A DNA stretch of 9,548 nucleotides from UBA1189 sp045647345 (GTDB taxonomy: Bacteria > Bacteroidota > Bacteroidia > Bacteroidales > Bacteroidaceae), in assembly GCA_045647345.1 (NCBI GenBank), contig JAZRMG010000011.1, positions 1 to 9,548 on the forward strand, written 5' to 3'. The position numbers and the translations under genes are program-made. The stretch's first letter is position 1, and the number at the start of each line of letters is the position of its first letter. This document shows, piece after piece, positions 1 through 7,262 of this stretch. Below the pieces are notes generated by a model. The model did not search any database. It was not told the origin of the DNA and saw only the letters and a list, made by a program, of their open reading frames with translations.

Positions 1-7
1 GAAGGAT

Positions 8-79
8 GGCGCTATCGTCTATCGGTTAGGACGTGAGATTTTCATTCTCAAAAGCGGGGTTCGATTCCCCGTAGCGCTA
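8..79 (+). tRNA. tRNA-Glu (anticodon UUC)
   Basis: The sequence folds into a full cloverleaf: acceptor stem 8-14 with 72-78, D arm 17-20 with 29-32, anticodon stem 34-38 with 46-50, and T stem 55-59 with 67-71 enclosing the TTCGATT loop. The anticodon at 41-43 is TTC, which decodes glutamate GAA/GAG. The first acceptor pair is a G-U wobble (8 with 78); the other six are Watson-Crick. The discriminator is A79, and no CCA is encoded, as is usual in Bacteroidetes, so the end must be added after transcription. It lies 33 bases before rpsT on the same strand with no terminator between, so co-transcription is likely. Confidence 0.96.
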
Positions 80-112
80 CAAAGTTAAATTAAAAAAGAA
101 GGAAGATTAGAA

Positions 113-364
113 ATGGCAAACCACAAATCATCGCTGAAGAGAATCAGACAGACTGAAACCAGAAGATTGCGCAACAGATACTATGCTAAGACCATGCGTA
201 ACGCAGTTCGTAAGCTCCGCGCAACAACTGATAAGGCTGAAGCTCAGGCTATGTATCCTGCCGTTCAGAAGATGTTGGATAAGCTCGCTAAGACAAACAA
301 CATCCACAAGAACAAGGCTGCTAACTTGAAGTCTAAACTCTGCGCCCACATCGCAAAACTCTAA
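113..364 (+). CDS. rpsT: 30S ribosomal protein S20
   Basis: This 83-residue, strongly basic protein matches ribosomal protein S20 in length and composition. It begins MANHKSSLKRIRQ, has the long Arg/Lys-rich helix, and carries the C-terminal family signature IHKNKAANLKSKL. S20 is a primary 16S rRNA-binding protein of the small subunit. The ATG at 113 is preceded at 7 bases by an AG-rich stretch (97-105, core AAGGA), a reasonable ribosome binding site and rather good for this phylum. The gene follows tRNA-Glu directly and is closed by the strong terminator at 391-427. An antisense open frame across it is only a shadow. Identification is firm. Confidence 0.98.
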   Translation: MANHKSSLKRIRQTETRRLRNRYYAKTMRNAVRKLRATTDKAEAQAMYPAVQKMLDKLAKTNNIHKNKAANLKSKLCAHIAKL

Positions 365-390
365 GAGACACCTTATCACAAGATAAATGG

Positions 391-427
391 ATAGGCCAAA
401 AGTAATCTTTTGGCCTATATCTTTTTT
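391..427 (+). terminator. Rho-independent terminator of tRNA-Glu/rpsT
   Basis: A perfect 12-bp stem (391-402 with 407-418) closes a TAAT loop and is followed after ATC by six T residues (422-427). It starts 26 bases after the rpsT stop. On the opposite strand it could also meet transcripts from the pectinesterase gene, whose stop is at 463, but that side has no clear T run, so the main role is on the + strand. Confidence 0.93.
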
Positions 428-462
428 ATCCCCCTACATGACAAAGAGCTCCCCATAAAAGA

Positions 463-1422
463 TTACACCTTAGGGATCCATCCGTCTGGCACAACACTCA
501 TAACACGCTTTAGCGTGACACGCTTAGCCTTCTTTTCCTTCAGCTGCACTGACCACGAAGCACGTTCAGCAACGACAGCAGAAGTACCCTTATTATTATA
601 TTCCATATAACGCACCGTAGCCTCGCATTCAGGACGTTTCCAATTGTGCCACCCTACCGGAACAATGCAATCACCCAGATCACAGTTCATAAAAAGCGTA
701 TAGGCATAATCGCGCCAAGGACGGCCAAGATACATCTTCGTAACATTATCCGCATAGGTGACACGACAGTTGTTAAATATATACCCAAACTCGACATCTT
801 CAGGCGTAGAGGCTGCTGTCAGATATGAGTTGCGTTTACAATGCAAAGTGCACCCCTCAAACCAAGCCGTAGAGGGGCCAAAGATATAATCAGTAGTACC
901 CTCGATATAGCACCCGAAGAAATAAAGACGAGTACGAAGGCCACCCGTATATACAGTATCCTGATTGCCCAAGATGCGGCAATTGACGAATACAAGCTTG
1001 TCACCTTGCGTATGTAGCGCTACGGCCTGTCCCAATTGAGGAGCATTGTTTTCTATTGTGATATTCCGAAAGGTAATACTACTGCCATCTACTCGTAAAG
1101 TATAGCTACGGAATGTCCCCATTTTGTTGATATTGGCATGATCATCATAGGTGATGACTGTATTTGCTACATCCTCACCCTCGATGATGATATTCTCTAA
1201 CCACGAAGGCACAATGAGCTTCTCCCTATAGATACCTGGTTTCACCTGGATAAGCACCTCATACTCCATAAAGGCACGACAGCTCTCTAACGCTGCACCA
1301 ATAGTACAATACTGCCCCGTGCCATCTTGAGCCACAACGATAGTATCCCTCACTTCAGCTTGTGCACTCAACGCACACACTAACAACAGGCACACACTCT
1401 GCAATAGCTTCTTCATATCCAT
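463..1422 (-). CDS. Secreted pectin methylesterase, carbohydrate esterase family 8
   Basis: Predicted pectinesterase (CE8, right-handed beta-helix), which removes methyl esters from homogalacturonan outside the cytoplasm. From the start chosen here it has 319 residues. A signal peptide covers about residues 1-22 (MDMKK, a Leu/Val-rich core, then SAQA). Family motifs lie in the expected order: GQAVAL (Q132), GNQDTVY (Q154 and D155, the usual acid/base Asp), GTTDYIFG (D178, the usual nucleophile), LGRPWR (R234, W236) and VGWHNW near 256-261. All catalytic residues known from the family are therefore present. The frame stays open to an earlier ATG at 1455, but that would put 11 uncharged, non-signal residues before the signal peptide; the ATGs at 1422 and 1416 fit better and cannot be separated. 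It begins 42 bases after the GH43 stop, so the two genes probably form one transcript. No accessory domain is seen. Confidence 0.93.
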   Translation of the reverse strand: MDMKKLLQSVCLLLVCALSAQAEVRDTIVVAQDGTGQYCTIGAALESCRAFMEYEVLIQVKPGIYREKLIVPSWLENIIIEGEDVANTVITYDDHANINKMGTFRSYTLRVDGSSITFRNITIENNAPQLGQAVALHTQGDKLVFVNCRILGNQDTVYTGGLRTRLYFFGCYIEGTTDYIFGPSTAWFEGCTLHCKRNSYLTAASTPEDVEFGYIFNNCRVTYADNVTKMYLGRPWRDYAYTLFMNCDLGDCIVPVGWHNWKRPECEATVRYMEYNNKGTSAVVAERASWSVQLKEKKAKRVTLKRVMSVVPDGWIPKV

Positions 1423-1464
1423 TCTATTTAGCGCAAACCACACACATACAGACAACAGAACTAT

Positions 1465-3129
1465 CTATTTGGTCACACGGAAGAAATCCACATCGACCCA
1501 ACCTCCATCAACCTTCTCTTGCGACGGACGAGTACAAAAGACTCCAGTTTTGGCTCCTATCCACTTGCCCTCACGTGCTTGAAACGGTTCGCCCAACGGA
1601 ATATACTTCTTACCATCCTGGCTATACAGAAACTGCACCATCACCTTCATGTCGAGCGGATTGGATTGAAGAAGCCCCTTATCAGCATACTTGGCACGCA
1701 GATAGATATCACCATTTCGCAAAGGCACAGAGACCATCACCTCCTCGATTTTACCACGATCGGCATCTCTACACACGACCTGATGAAGCATAAGACCATC
1801 GCACGTATTCTCCACAATAAGACCTGCATAATCCATGCCCATCACCACCAATCCTGTACGCTCACCCAAATACTTGTCTGATGGTGTAAAACTCAATTTT
1901 GCGGTACAAGTGAAATTGGGGGCTGTAGGCTTCTGCAACAACAGATTAGGCACATCCCATAAGCTTTTAGCTCCCACAGGTTCAGGATAGGAGAAAAGGC
2001 GCAACACACCCTTCTGTCCGGCACAATAGTGCCATTTCTCATTGAAGTTGGCCTGCCACTGCCACTGCTTACCCAACTCATAACCATCAAACTCATCCGT
2101 CTCACATGGATTATTAATCGGATACTGCCTACCGACATTAGGTTTCTTATGCTTAAGGACAGGCTCACCACATCCGTCACCATCTTTGTCAACTCCCATC
2201 ACAGGCCAACCATCAGCCCATTTCATAGGCTGCAAATGCACCAAACGCCCATAAGCTCCTACATCTTGAAAATGCAGGAACCAATGTTCACCTGTAGGCG
2301 TATCCACCCAAGCACCCTGATGAGGACCATTGATCTTAGTATCACCTTGCGCCAGAGTAACTTTCATTTCGTAGGGGCCATAAATATTCTTCGAACGCTG
2401 AACAACTTGCCAACCCGTCTGTACGCCACCTGCTGGATGGAAAATATAATAGTAACCGTCATGTTTGTAAAATTTAGGTCCCTCACAAGTAGGATGTTCT
2501 CCATGTCCGTCAAAAATAACACGACTGGGCGTAATGGCCTTAGTTGCCTCAGAGTTAAGTTCACAAATAGAAATAACACTTTTAAATCCAGCACGACTTC
2601 CGGCATAGGCATGCACCATATATACACGTCCATCATCGTCCCAGAGTGGCGTAGTATCAATAATTCCCTTGCCAGGCTTTACAAGTACAGGTTCAGTCCA
2701 TCTACCCGCCACATCTTGCGACTTCGTCATAAAAGCCCCCTGATCAGGATCACCCCAAAAGATATAGAACCACCCCTCATGATAACGTATCGATGGAGCC
2801 CAAACACGATTTCCATGCTGAGGAGCTACATCATCGACTGGAGGAAGGGCATAGGGTACAGCCGCACTCAATATCTCCCAATTAACCAAATCCTTGGAAT
2901 GCAAAATCTGCAGACCAGGAATACAGTTAAAGCTTGAGGAGGTCATATAATAATCCTCTCCCACCCTACATACATCAGGGTCAGAGTAGTCAGCATAAAG
3001 GATAGGATTCTTATAATAGCCGTTGCCCAAATCGGGACACCACACTTCAGACACATAGTTATCAGCCCGTACTGTATATGCGCAACTCAAAGCCGCAGCC
3101 AGCGCTACAGTCTGCAAAATTTGTTTCAT
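1465..3129 (-). CDS. Secreted glycoside hydrolase family 43 (beta-xylosidase / alpha-L-arabinofuranosidase type)
   Basis: A 554-residue protein with a signal peptide (about 1-22), an N-terminal five-bladed beta-propeller of family GH43 (about 36-335) and a C-terminal beta-sandwich of the GH43_C2/DUF1349 kind (about 345-554). The three GH43 acidic residues can be placed: catalytic base D50 in YSDPDV, pKa-setting D158 in IIDTTPLWDDDG, and catalytic acid E216 in TCEGPKFYK. H270 in GPHQGAW fits the conserved propeller His, and the stretch from LHFQD to HLQPMKW is typical of family members with the extra C-terminal domain. Such enzymes release terminal xylose or arabinose from plant glycans; which sugar cannot be read from sequence. 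The partner CE8 esterase favours pectin side chains as substrate (inference). The ATG at 3129 directly precedes the signal peptide, and a candidate promoter lies just upstream. Confidence 0.92.
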   Translation of the reverse strand: MKQILQTVALAAALSCAYTVRADNYVSEVWCPDLGNGYYKNPILYADYSDPDVCRVGEDYYMTSSSFNCIPGLQILHSKDLVNWEILSAAVPYALPPVDDVAPQHGNRVWAPSIRYHEGWFYIFWGDPDQGAFMTKSQDVAGRWTEPVLVKPGKGIIDTTPLWDDDGRVYMVHAYAGSRAGFKSVISICELNSEATKAITPSRVIFDGHGEHPTCEGPKFYKHDGYYYIFHPAGGVQTGWQVVQRSKNIYGPYEMKVTLAQGDTKINGPHQGAWVDTPTGEHWFLHFQDVGAYGRLVHLQPMKWADGWPVMGVDKDGDGCGEPVLKHKKPNVGRQYPINNPCETDEFDGYELGKQWQWQANFNEKWHYCAGQKGVLRLFSYPEPVGAKSLWDVPNLLLQKPTAPNFTCTAKLSFTPSDKYLGERTGLVVMGMDYAGLIVENTCDGLMLHQVVCRDADRGKIEEVMVSVPLRNGDIYLRAKYADKGLLQSNPLDMKVMVQFLYSQDGKKYIPLGEPFQAREGKWIGAKTGVFCTRPSQEKVDGGWVDVDFFRVTK

Positions 3130-3156
3130 AGCATTATATCTTTATCGTTTATTGCA

Positions 3157-3191
3157 CAAAAATAAGGAAATATTTTGTATGTAGGTGCAAA
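3157..3191 (-). promoter_or_regulatory. Candidate Bacteroidetes promoter of the GH43-CE8 unit
   Basis: Read on the - strand, TATTTTTG (3157-3164) matches the Bacteroidetes -7 consensus TAnnTTTG exactly, and TTTG (3188-3191) could be the -33 element. The spacer is 23 bases, a little longer than the usual 19-21, which lowers confidence. Transcription would start near 3150, giving a leader of about 20 bases before the ATG at 3129. Confidence 0.5.
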
Positions 3192-3248
3192 TTCACAGCT
3201 TTTATTCTCAACATAGGAACTGCAATTCATCGATTAACACATCTACTC

Positions 3249-3284
3249 AAAAAAAAGAGAGTGTGTCAGCTGACACACTCTCTT
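3249..3284 (-). terminator. Terminator of the 1231-residue protein gene: perfect 30-nt palindrome plus T8
   Basis: Bases 3255-3284 are an uninterrupted palindrome (15-base arms centred on CAGCTG). Read on the - strand it follows the stop codon at 3311 by 26 bases and runs into eight T residues (complement of A 3249-3256), so it is a strong intrinsic terminator. The loop can only form from the central AGCT. It separates the large gene from the GH43-CE8 unit and implies that the latter has its own promoter. Confidence 0.9.
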
Positions 3285-3310
3285 GATTAAGTTTATCTAA
3301 TCGTTATAGA

Positions 3311-6300
3311 TTACTTGATAATACGCTTCTTACCGTCGATGATATAGAGACCAGGAGCGGTAGGATTGATTACGCGACGGCCATAGAGATCATAGATACC
3401 CTTAGCAGAAACTGCCTCGTCATTCTCGTCCTCAATCTCTGTGAAGTCAATGTCGGTAAGAACTGACTCAACCTCAACAATCTTCCATTGAGAAACACCG
3501 GCACTAGCTGCCCAACCTACAATGTCACCAGCTCTTCCTGCGCCGTCACTATGGCCACCGCAGTGGAGACTCACTTTGTCATTACCACCCTTCTTACCGT
3601 TCAAAGAGAGAGCGACTGCAGTTCCGTTCATAACATCTATAGAATAGAGTCCAGCATCAGAAACTTCTTTGGTTAACTGTACGGGTGTAGATTGCGCAAC
3701 AGCAGCAACATACAAACCTGTTCCAACGTTCTTGATGTTGTACAATACAGTATCCTTCGCAGCTTCGTCATTAGCATTTGCAGGGTTAGTTTTAGCGACA
3801 ACAAATTCCCAGTGATAAGTGGGCTTAGAAGAGATGTAGAACCAGTTAGTAGTGTATGTTTCCACACCATCAGTCATGTTCTTCTTGGCATAGATAGCCA
3901 TGGGCACTTCGTGATTCTGTTCGAAAGCCTCCAAGGCACTGATCATGTAGTAAGTCTTGTTTGCAACAGGCATATTGGGAACGAGAGCAGCAATAGCATC
4001 GTTGATAGCCTTTACAGCAGCGTCAACCTCAGCATCAGTAGCACCCTTCTTGAAGTAGTCTTCAGCTGCAGCAACAGCCTTATTGAAGTCAGACAAGTCA
4101 CTGTACTGACCAACATCGTTACCTTCAGCAGGAGCAAGAGCAACAGCAGCATCGTATGCAGCACGGAGCTCACCCAACTTGCTCTCAGCAACAGTGACAG
4201 TAGACACACCCTCCTTATTGTTGAATGAGAAGGTAAAGCCCCATGTAGGATCAGCCAAAGTAGCCAACAAGGTGTTACCCATCTGCTCGAGCTCTACCTC
4301 GATAACCTGGCCATTAACACCCTTAAGAGTGAAGTTTTCGAACGCTGTAGCCTTATCAGCTGTGAATGCAACAACACTTACGTTCTTATGGAAATAGTAT
4401 ACAGGAGACTCATAAGCAGCGCCCTCAACCAAAGCAGTAAGAGGCAACTCGCTCATCTCACAGATGTACCATGCAGAAGCAGAACCTACACCAGCTTCCC
4501 AGTGAACGATAGCACTGTATACACCGTTGATACCACCATAAGCACCAGCACTTGTACTAGCATTACCATTATTGTGGCTTCCTGCATGGAATCTACCCTG
4601 ACCATCAACGAGAGCCATCTGACCTTCACCCAAAGCAACAAGCTCAATGGTATCAGGAGCAGAATACAAGGTTACAAAGTTACCATGCTCACCCTCTTCG
4701 TTATAACCTTCACCTACATAGAGGCCATTAGCCTTACTCTTCATAGAGAAGTAAGCCTTGTCATCCTCATTTTCGATGGGTTCGAATGTGAACACCTGCT
4801 CAAGGCTATCCTTGCCAAGGGTACCCCACCAAATGTGGTTAGTCACTGTAGAGTCGCTATATACGGTCAAAGCCTTGTGAACGTTCTGTGAAGCGAAGAA
4901 GGGACCAGCAGAGAGAACAACATATTCCTTACCAGCTACAGGAAGATTCATAGGAACGTCGTTTACAGCATCCATAGCATCATTCAAGGTGTTCAATGCA
5001 GCCTGATAATCATCCTCAGAGCCACCAGCAGCAAGCAGAGCCTCAGCAGCAGCCAAAGCAGCATTCAACTCAGAAAGGTCTGCATTGAAGAAACCAATAG
5101 CATTACCAACGGGGGTAGTAGCAATAAGTTCCTTTGCAGAATTGACAGACTCCATCAAGCCACTCTTAAATTCTGACACATAAGTCATAATAGATACATC
5201 AACTGTCTTGGGAACAACTTGTGCTGTATAGCGTGAAGTCCAACCGAAGCCAAATGAAGAGAGATTAAGACCAGCAGGAACAGCTACTTCCAAGTAATGA
5301 TAGTCACCAACCTTAGCAGACCATTTTGAATGCCAGAATGAGCCCTTATCGCCATCGCAAATATTTTCCATCGGGCCTTCCGTTTCTTCCTGAGCATTAG
5401 TCGTAAAGTTAGATACAGAAAGGGTTATAGGATTACCTTCGCCATCATACAAATAAAACTCTGCAATAGCAATCTGAGGATATTTGCCATCTTCCATACA
5501 AGCGGCGCCATTGGTGTTGTGATTCTCCTTAAAGGTGAAACGCAATCCTGTCACAGCAGATTCAGATGTATAAGTCTTAGACTTAAACTCATAGCGGCCA
5601 TCCTTAACGGTAGCAATTGTACCATCAGCCTCACCTACAGTTGTCAAAGGAACAGCTGTAAGCACACCCACATGCTCTACGATCTGGCTACCCAAGCAAG
5701 CAGCAATACTATTCTCAACTTCCTTAATCAACTTTACATCCTCGAGAGCTGTCTCGCGGCTGAAGTTTGCGATTACATCATTACCACGGTTTGCCAAACG
5801 ATTAAGAGAGTCCTTCCAATACACGGGATACTGACCTACACCATCACCAAACTGATTGATGTTATCCTGAATGAAATTGCCCAACTGAAAAAATGCATAG
5901 TCAAGTTCCTCAAACTGCAACTCTGCATACGAGAGAGTCAAGCTATCGATCAACTCATTGATTTCAGCGCGGTTAGCAGCCTTACCAGCATAAGCAGCCT
6001 CAGCCTGTGCAATCATATTCTCAGTAGCAGCATTATACCAAGGATACAACCATTCGCCCTCAATCTTTTCAAGCATGGCATCCTTACCTTCCTTCACAGC
6101 TGCAATCTTATTTGCCAACTTCTTATAGTCGTTAGCAGAGCGGTTAGCAAGAACAACACCCCAACGCAACTTTTCGTCAGCAGCAGTGAAGTCAGCAGGT
6201 GTAGCTACAGCAGTAATAGCTGCATAGCCCTCGTTCAAGAATGCCAATGTATCAACGTTCATGTACTTACCCTTTACGGTATCGGCGATAGCCACAGGCT

Positions 6301-7006
6301 TCTCGGCATCGATCTTAGCCATTGCATTCAAAGCTTCCTCGGGAGACATGCCACCAAAGCTATAGAGCTCTGCTTCGTCCCAGGTTACATAAACACAATT
6401 GGTAGAGTCCACATCGAGACCTACGGTGAGTGTACCATCGGTAACCTGTGCAGCGATGTTAAACTTCACAGTGTGACGCTTCTCCTCTGCACGGTCGGGA
6501 TGCTCTGTTGCTACGCGGATAGACTCGCCATTAGCGAACATAGTCACGCCAAATACTGAGTCAGCAACAAACTTTGCACGGATAGCATCGTACTCGGCCT
6601 TCCATTCCTTGTACTCTGCGCTAGCCTTGTACTCCTCATCAGTTACACCCTCAGCCTTTGTGGGCTGGGTAGGAGTAGCCAAATTGTAAGAAGCGCCTAC
6701 ATAGGCACCAAACACATAAGTTCCGTTAGGAAGATTGGTCATGGTCTGAGAGATGGAGTTGGGCTTCAACACTGATCCATTCCATACCTCCAGAGAGGTG
6801 CCTGAGAAACCATAGAAACCATTCTGCTTAGACTTGTTCAGGTTCTTACCCCAAACCTGGTTTTCGAACTCTACATCCCAGAAGAGCACGCCAGACTCGA
6901 AGCTTGAGTTCTTCAAGTACTTCAATGTCACATTTTCTTGGGCAAAGCCAGTAGTCAAAGCGGCTGCAGCAAGACCCAAGCACAACAAACGTAAGTTTTT
7001 CTTCAT
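3311..7006 (-). CDS. Large secreted multidomain protein with lectin-like and FIVAR-like modules and a T9SS-like C-terminus
   Basis: This 1231-residue protein has no catalytic domain that I recognise. A signal peptide covers about 1-22 (MKKNLRLLCL to GFAQ). About 23-217 looks like a galactose-binding-type beta-sandwich: SSFESG near the start and a WDEAELYSFG end. About 220-440 is mostly helical. About 485-610 resembles a discoidin (F5/8 C) domain with an ICDGDKGSFWHSKW stretch (549-562). Then comes a duplicated unit: FIVAR-like helices (about 616-682 and 942-1007), each followed by a lectin-like beta domain (about 690-850 and 1013-1178). Residues 1203-1231 (GIYDLYGRR to GLYIIDGKK) match the Bacteroidales C-terminal tail related to type IX secretion sorting signals. 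A surface or secreted glycan-binding protein or adhesin is the best guess; its lying between carbohydrate genes supports this weakly. The ATG at 7006 is the only one placed before the signal peptide and has no Shine-Dalgarno sequence. Domain borders are by eye. Confidence 0.85.
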   Translation of the reverse strand: MKKNLRLLCLGLAAAALTTGFAQENVTLKYLKNSSFESGVLFWDVEFENQVWGKNLNKSKQNGFYGFSGTSLEVWNGSVLKPNSISQTMTNLPNGTYVFGAYVGASYNLATPTQPTKAEGVTDEEYKASAEYKEWKAEYDAIRAKFVADSVFGVTMFANGESIRVATEHPDRAEEKRHTVKFNIAAQVTDGTLTVGLDVDSTNCVYVTWDEAELYSFGGMSPEEALNAMAKIDAEKPVAIADTVKGKYMNVDTLAFLNEGYAAITAVATPADFTAADEKLRWGVVLANRSANDYKKLANKIAAVKEGKDAMLEKIEGEWLYPWYNAATENMIAQAEAAYAGKAANRAEINELIDSLTLSYAELQFEELDYAFFQLGNFIQDNINQFGDGVGQYPVYWKDSLNRLANRGNDVIANFSRETALEDVKLIKEVENSIAACLGSQIVEHVGVLTAVPLTTVGEADGTIATVKDGRYEFKSKTYTSESAVTGLRFTFKENHNTNGAACMEDGKYPQIAIAEFYLYDGEGNPITLSVSNFTTNAQEETEGPMENICDGDKGSFWHSKWSAKVGDYHYLEVAVPAGLNLSSFGFGWTSRYTAQVVPKTVDVSIMTYVSEFKSGLMESVNSAKELIATTPVGNAIGFFNADLSELNAALAAAEALLAAGGSEDDYQAALNTLNDAMDAVNDVPMNLPVAGKEYVVLSAGPFFASQNVHKALTVYSDSTVTNHIWWGTLGKDSLEQVFTFEPIENEDDKAYFSMKSKANGLYVGEGYNEEGEHGNFVTLYSAPDTIELVALGEGQMALVDGQGRFHAGSHNNGNASTSAGAYGGINGVYSAIVHWEAGVGSASAWYICEMSELPLTALVEGAAYESPVYYFHKNVSVVAFTADKATAFENFTLKGVNGQVIEVELEQMGNTLLATLADPTWGFTFSFNNKEGVSTVTVAESKLGELRAAYDAAVALAPAEGNDVGQYSDLSDFNKAVAAAEDYFKKGATDAEVDAAVKAINDAIAALVPNMPVANKTYYMISALEAFEQNHEVPMAIYAKKNMTDGVETYTTNWFYISSKPTYHWEFVVAKTNPANANDEAAKDTVLYNIKNVGTGLYVAAVAQSTPVQLTKEVSDAGLYSIDVMNGTAVALSLNGKKGGNDKVSLHCGGHSDGAGRAGDIVGWAASAGVSQWKIVEVESVLTDIDFTEIEDENDEAVSAKGIYDLYGRRVINPTAPGLYIIDGKKRIIK
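3467..4189 (-). repeat. Second copy of the helical-spacer plus lectin-like module
   Basis: Encodes residues about 940-1180 of the 1231-residue protein. It starts with a FIVAR-like helical part (LRAAYDAAVALA, then DAAVKAINDAIAALVP), continues with MPVANKTYYMISA, NVGTGLYV and the motif HCGGHSDG (1148-1155), and ends with SQWKIVEV. The order and spacing of these elements mirror the first copy at 4436-5170. Similarity is at protein level; I see no long identical DNA stretch, so the duplication is old. Confidence 0.65.
4436..5170 (-). repeat. First copy of the helical-spacer plus lectin-like module
   Basis: Encodes residues about 613-857 of the same protein. It contains a FIVAR-like helical part (ELNAALAAAEALLAA, then YQAALNTLNDAMDAV), followed by LPVAGKEYVVLSA, KANGLYV, the motif HAGSHNNG (807-814) and SAWYICEM. 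These align in order with the second copy at 3467-4189. Between the copies lies an extra beta-rich stretch of about 80 residues (857-940), not seen after the second copy. Confidence 0.65.
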
Positions 7007-7088
7007 GTTTTTTTGAGACTTTTTAAGTTAATAATAATTTTAATTTTTCTTTTCTCTCTTAATGGTTAATAATTGTGTTTTTCACTCG

Positions 7089-7105
7089 TGCAAACACCGT
7101 TTGCA
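7089..7105. promoter_or_regulatory. Inverted repeat TGCAAAC-ACC-GTTTGCA, candidate operator
   Basis: A 7-base perfect inverted repeat with a 3-base spacer lies in the leader of the 1231-residue protein gene, just downstream of the proposed transcription start. The half-sites GCAAAC/GTTTGC resemble those bound by LacI/PurR-family repressors, but the 3-base spacer is not the canonical PurR spacing, so the family is only a guess. No regulator gene is present in the window. Confidence 0.4.
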
Positions 7106-7109
7106 TATT

Positions 7110-7146
7110 CGTTGCAAAGATTATAAAAGTAACAAATTTTGCAACG
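7110..7146 (-). promoter_or_regulatory. Candidate promoter inside a 9-bp inverted repeat, upstream of the 1231-residue protein gene
   Basis: CGTTGCAAA (7110-7118) and TTTGCAACG (7138-7146) form a perfect 9-base inverted repeat 19 bases apart. Read on the - strand, GTTG (7142-7145) and AATCTTTG (7115-7122) sit 19 bases apart and resemble the Bacteroidetes -33 TTTG and -7 TAnnTTTG, with one mismatch each. The repeat arms thus coincide with the promoter elements. Transcription would start near 7108 and give a leader of about 100 bases. Whether this is promoter, operator or both is open. Confidence 0.42.
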
Positions 7147-7207
7147 ACTTTTTCATTAATATACCTTTACAAACAGGTACATATGTATAATTTTATATTT
7201 CAAAGGA

Positions 7208-7248
7208 GCAAATCTGAAGATTCTGCAATGTGGAGTTTTCAGATTTGC
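7208..7248 (-). terminator. Hairpin after the sugar transporter gene, possible terminator
   Basis: An 11-base perfect inverted repeat (7208-7218 with 7238-7248) encloses 19 bases and begins 14 bases past the transporter stop codon when read on the - strand. The stem is stable, but the following - strand sequence (TCCTTTG, then AAATAT) has only a short T run, so it is a weak intrinsic terminator or an mRNA 3'-end stabiliser. Confidence 0.5.
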
Positions 7249-7262
7249 CCTTTTCATTCATA

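Noticed and set aside
128..379. Antisense frame of 83 codons over rpsT
   Set aside because: rpsT is certain and highly conserved; the antisense product resembles nothing known and has no start context.
1423..1455. N-terminal extension of the pectinesterase to the ATG at 1455
   Set aside because: It would place 11 residues that do not look like a signal n-region before the normal MKK-type signal peptide; a start at 1422 or 1416 is more plausible.
2029..2937. + strand open frame of 302 codons opposite the GH43 gene
   Set aside because: It overlaps the catalytic GH43 region on the other strand and gives a low-complexity, domain-free product.
5519..6559. Long + strand open frame of 346 codons opposite the large secreted protein gene
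   Set aside because: It lies entirely antisense to a gene with a clear signal peptide and domain structure; its product is rich in Ser, Cys, Leu and Ile with no recognisable domain, as expected of a shadow frame.
7007..7108. Riboswitch in the roughly 100-base leader of the 1231-residue protein gene
   Set aside because: The leader is mainly A/T homopolymer runs without a conserved multi-stem fold or known aptamer motif; only the inverted repeats near its start stand out.
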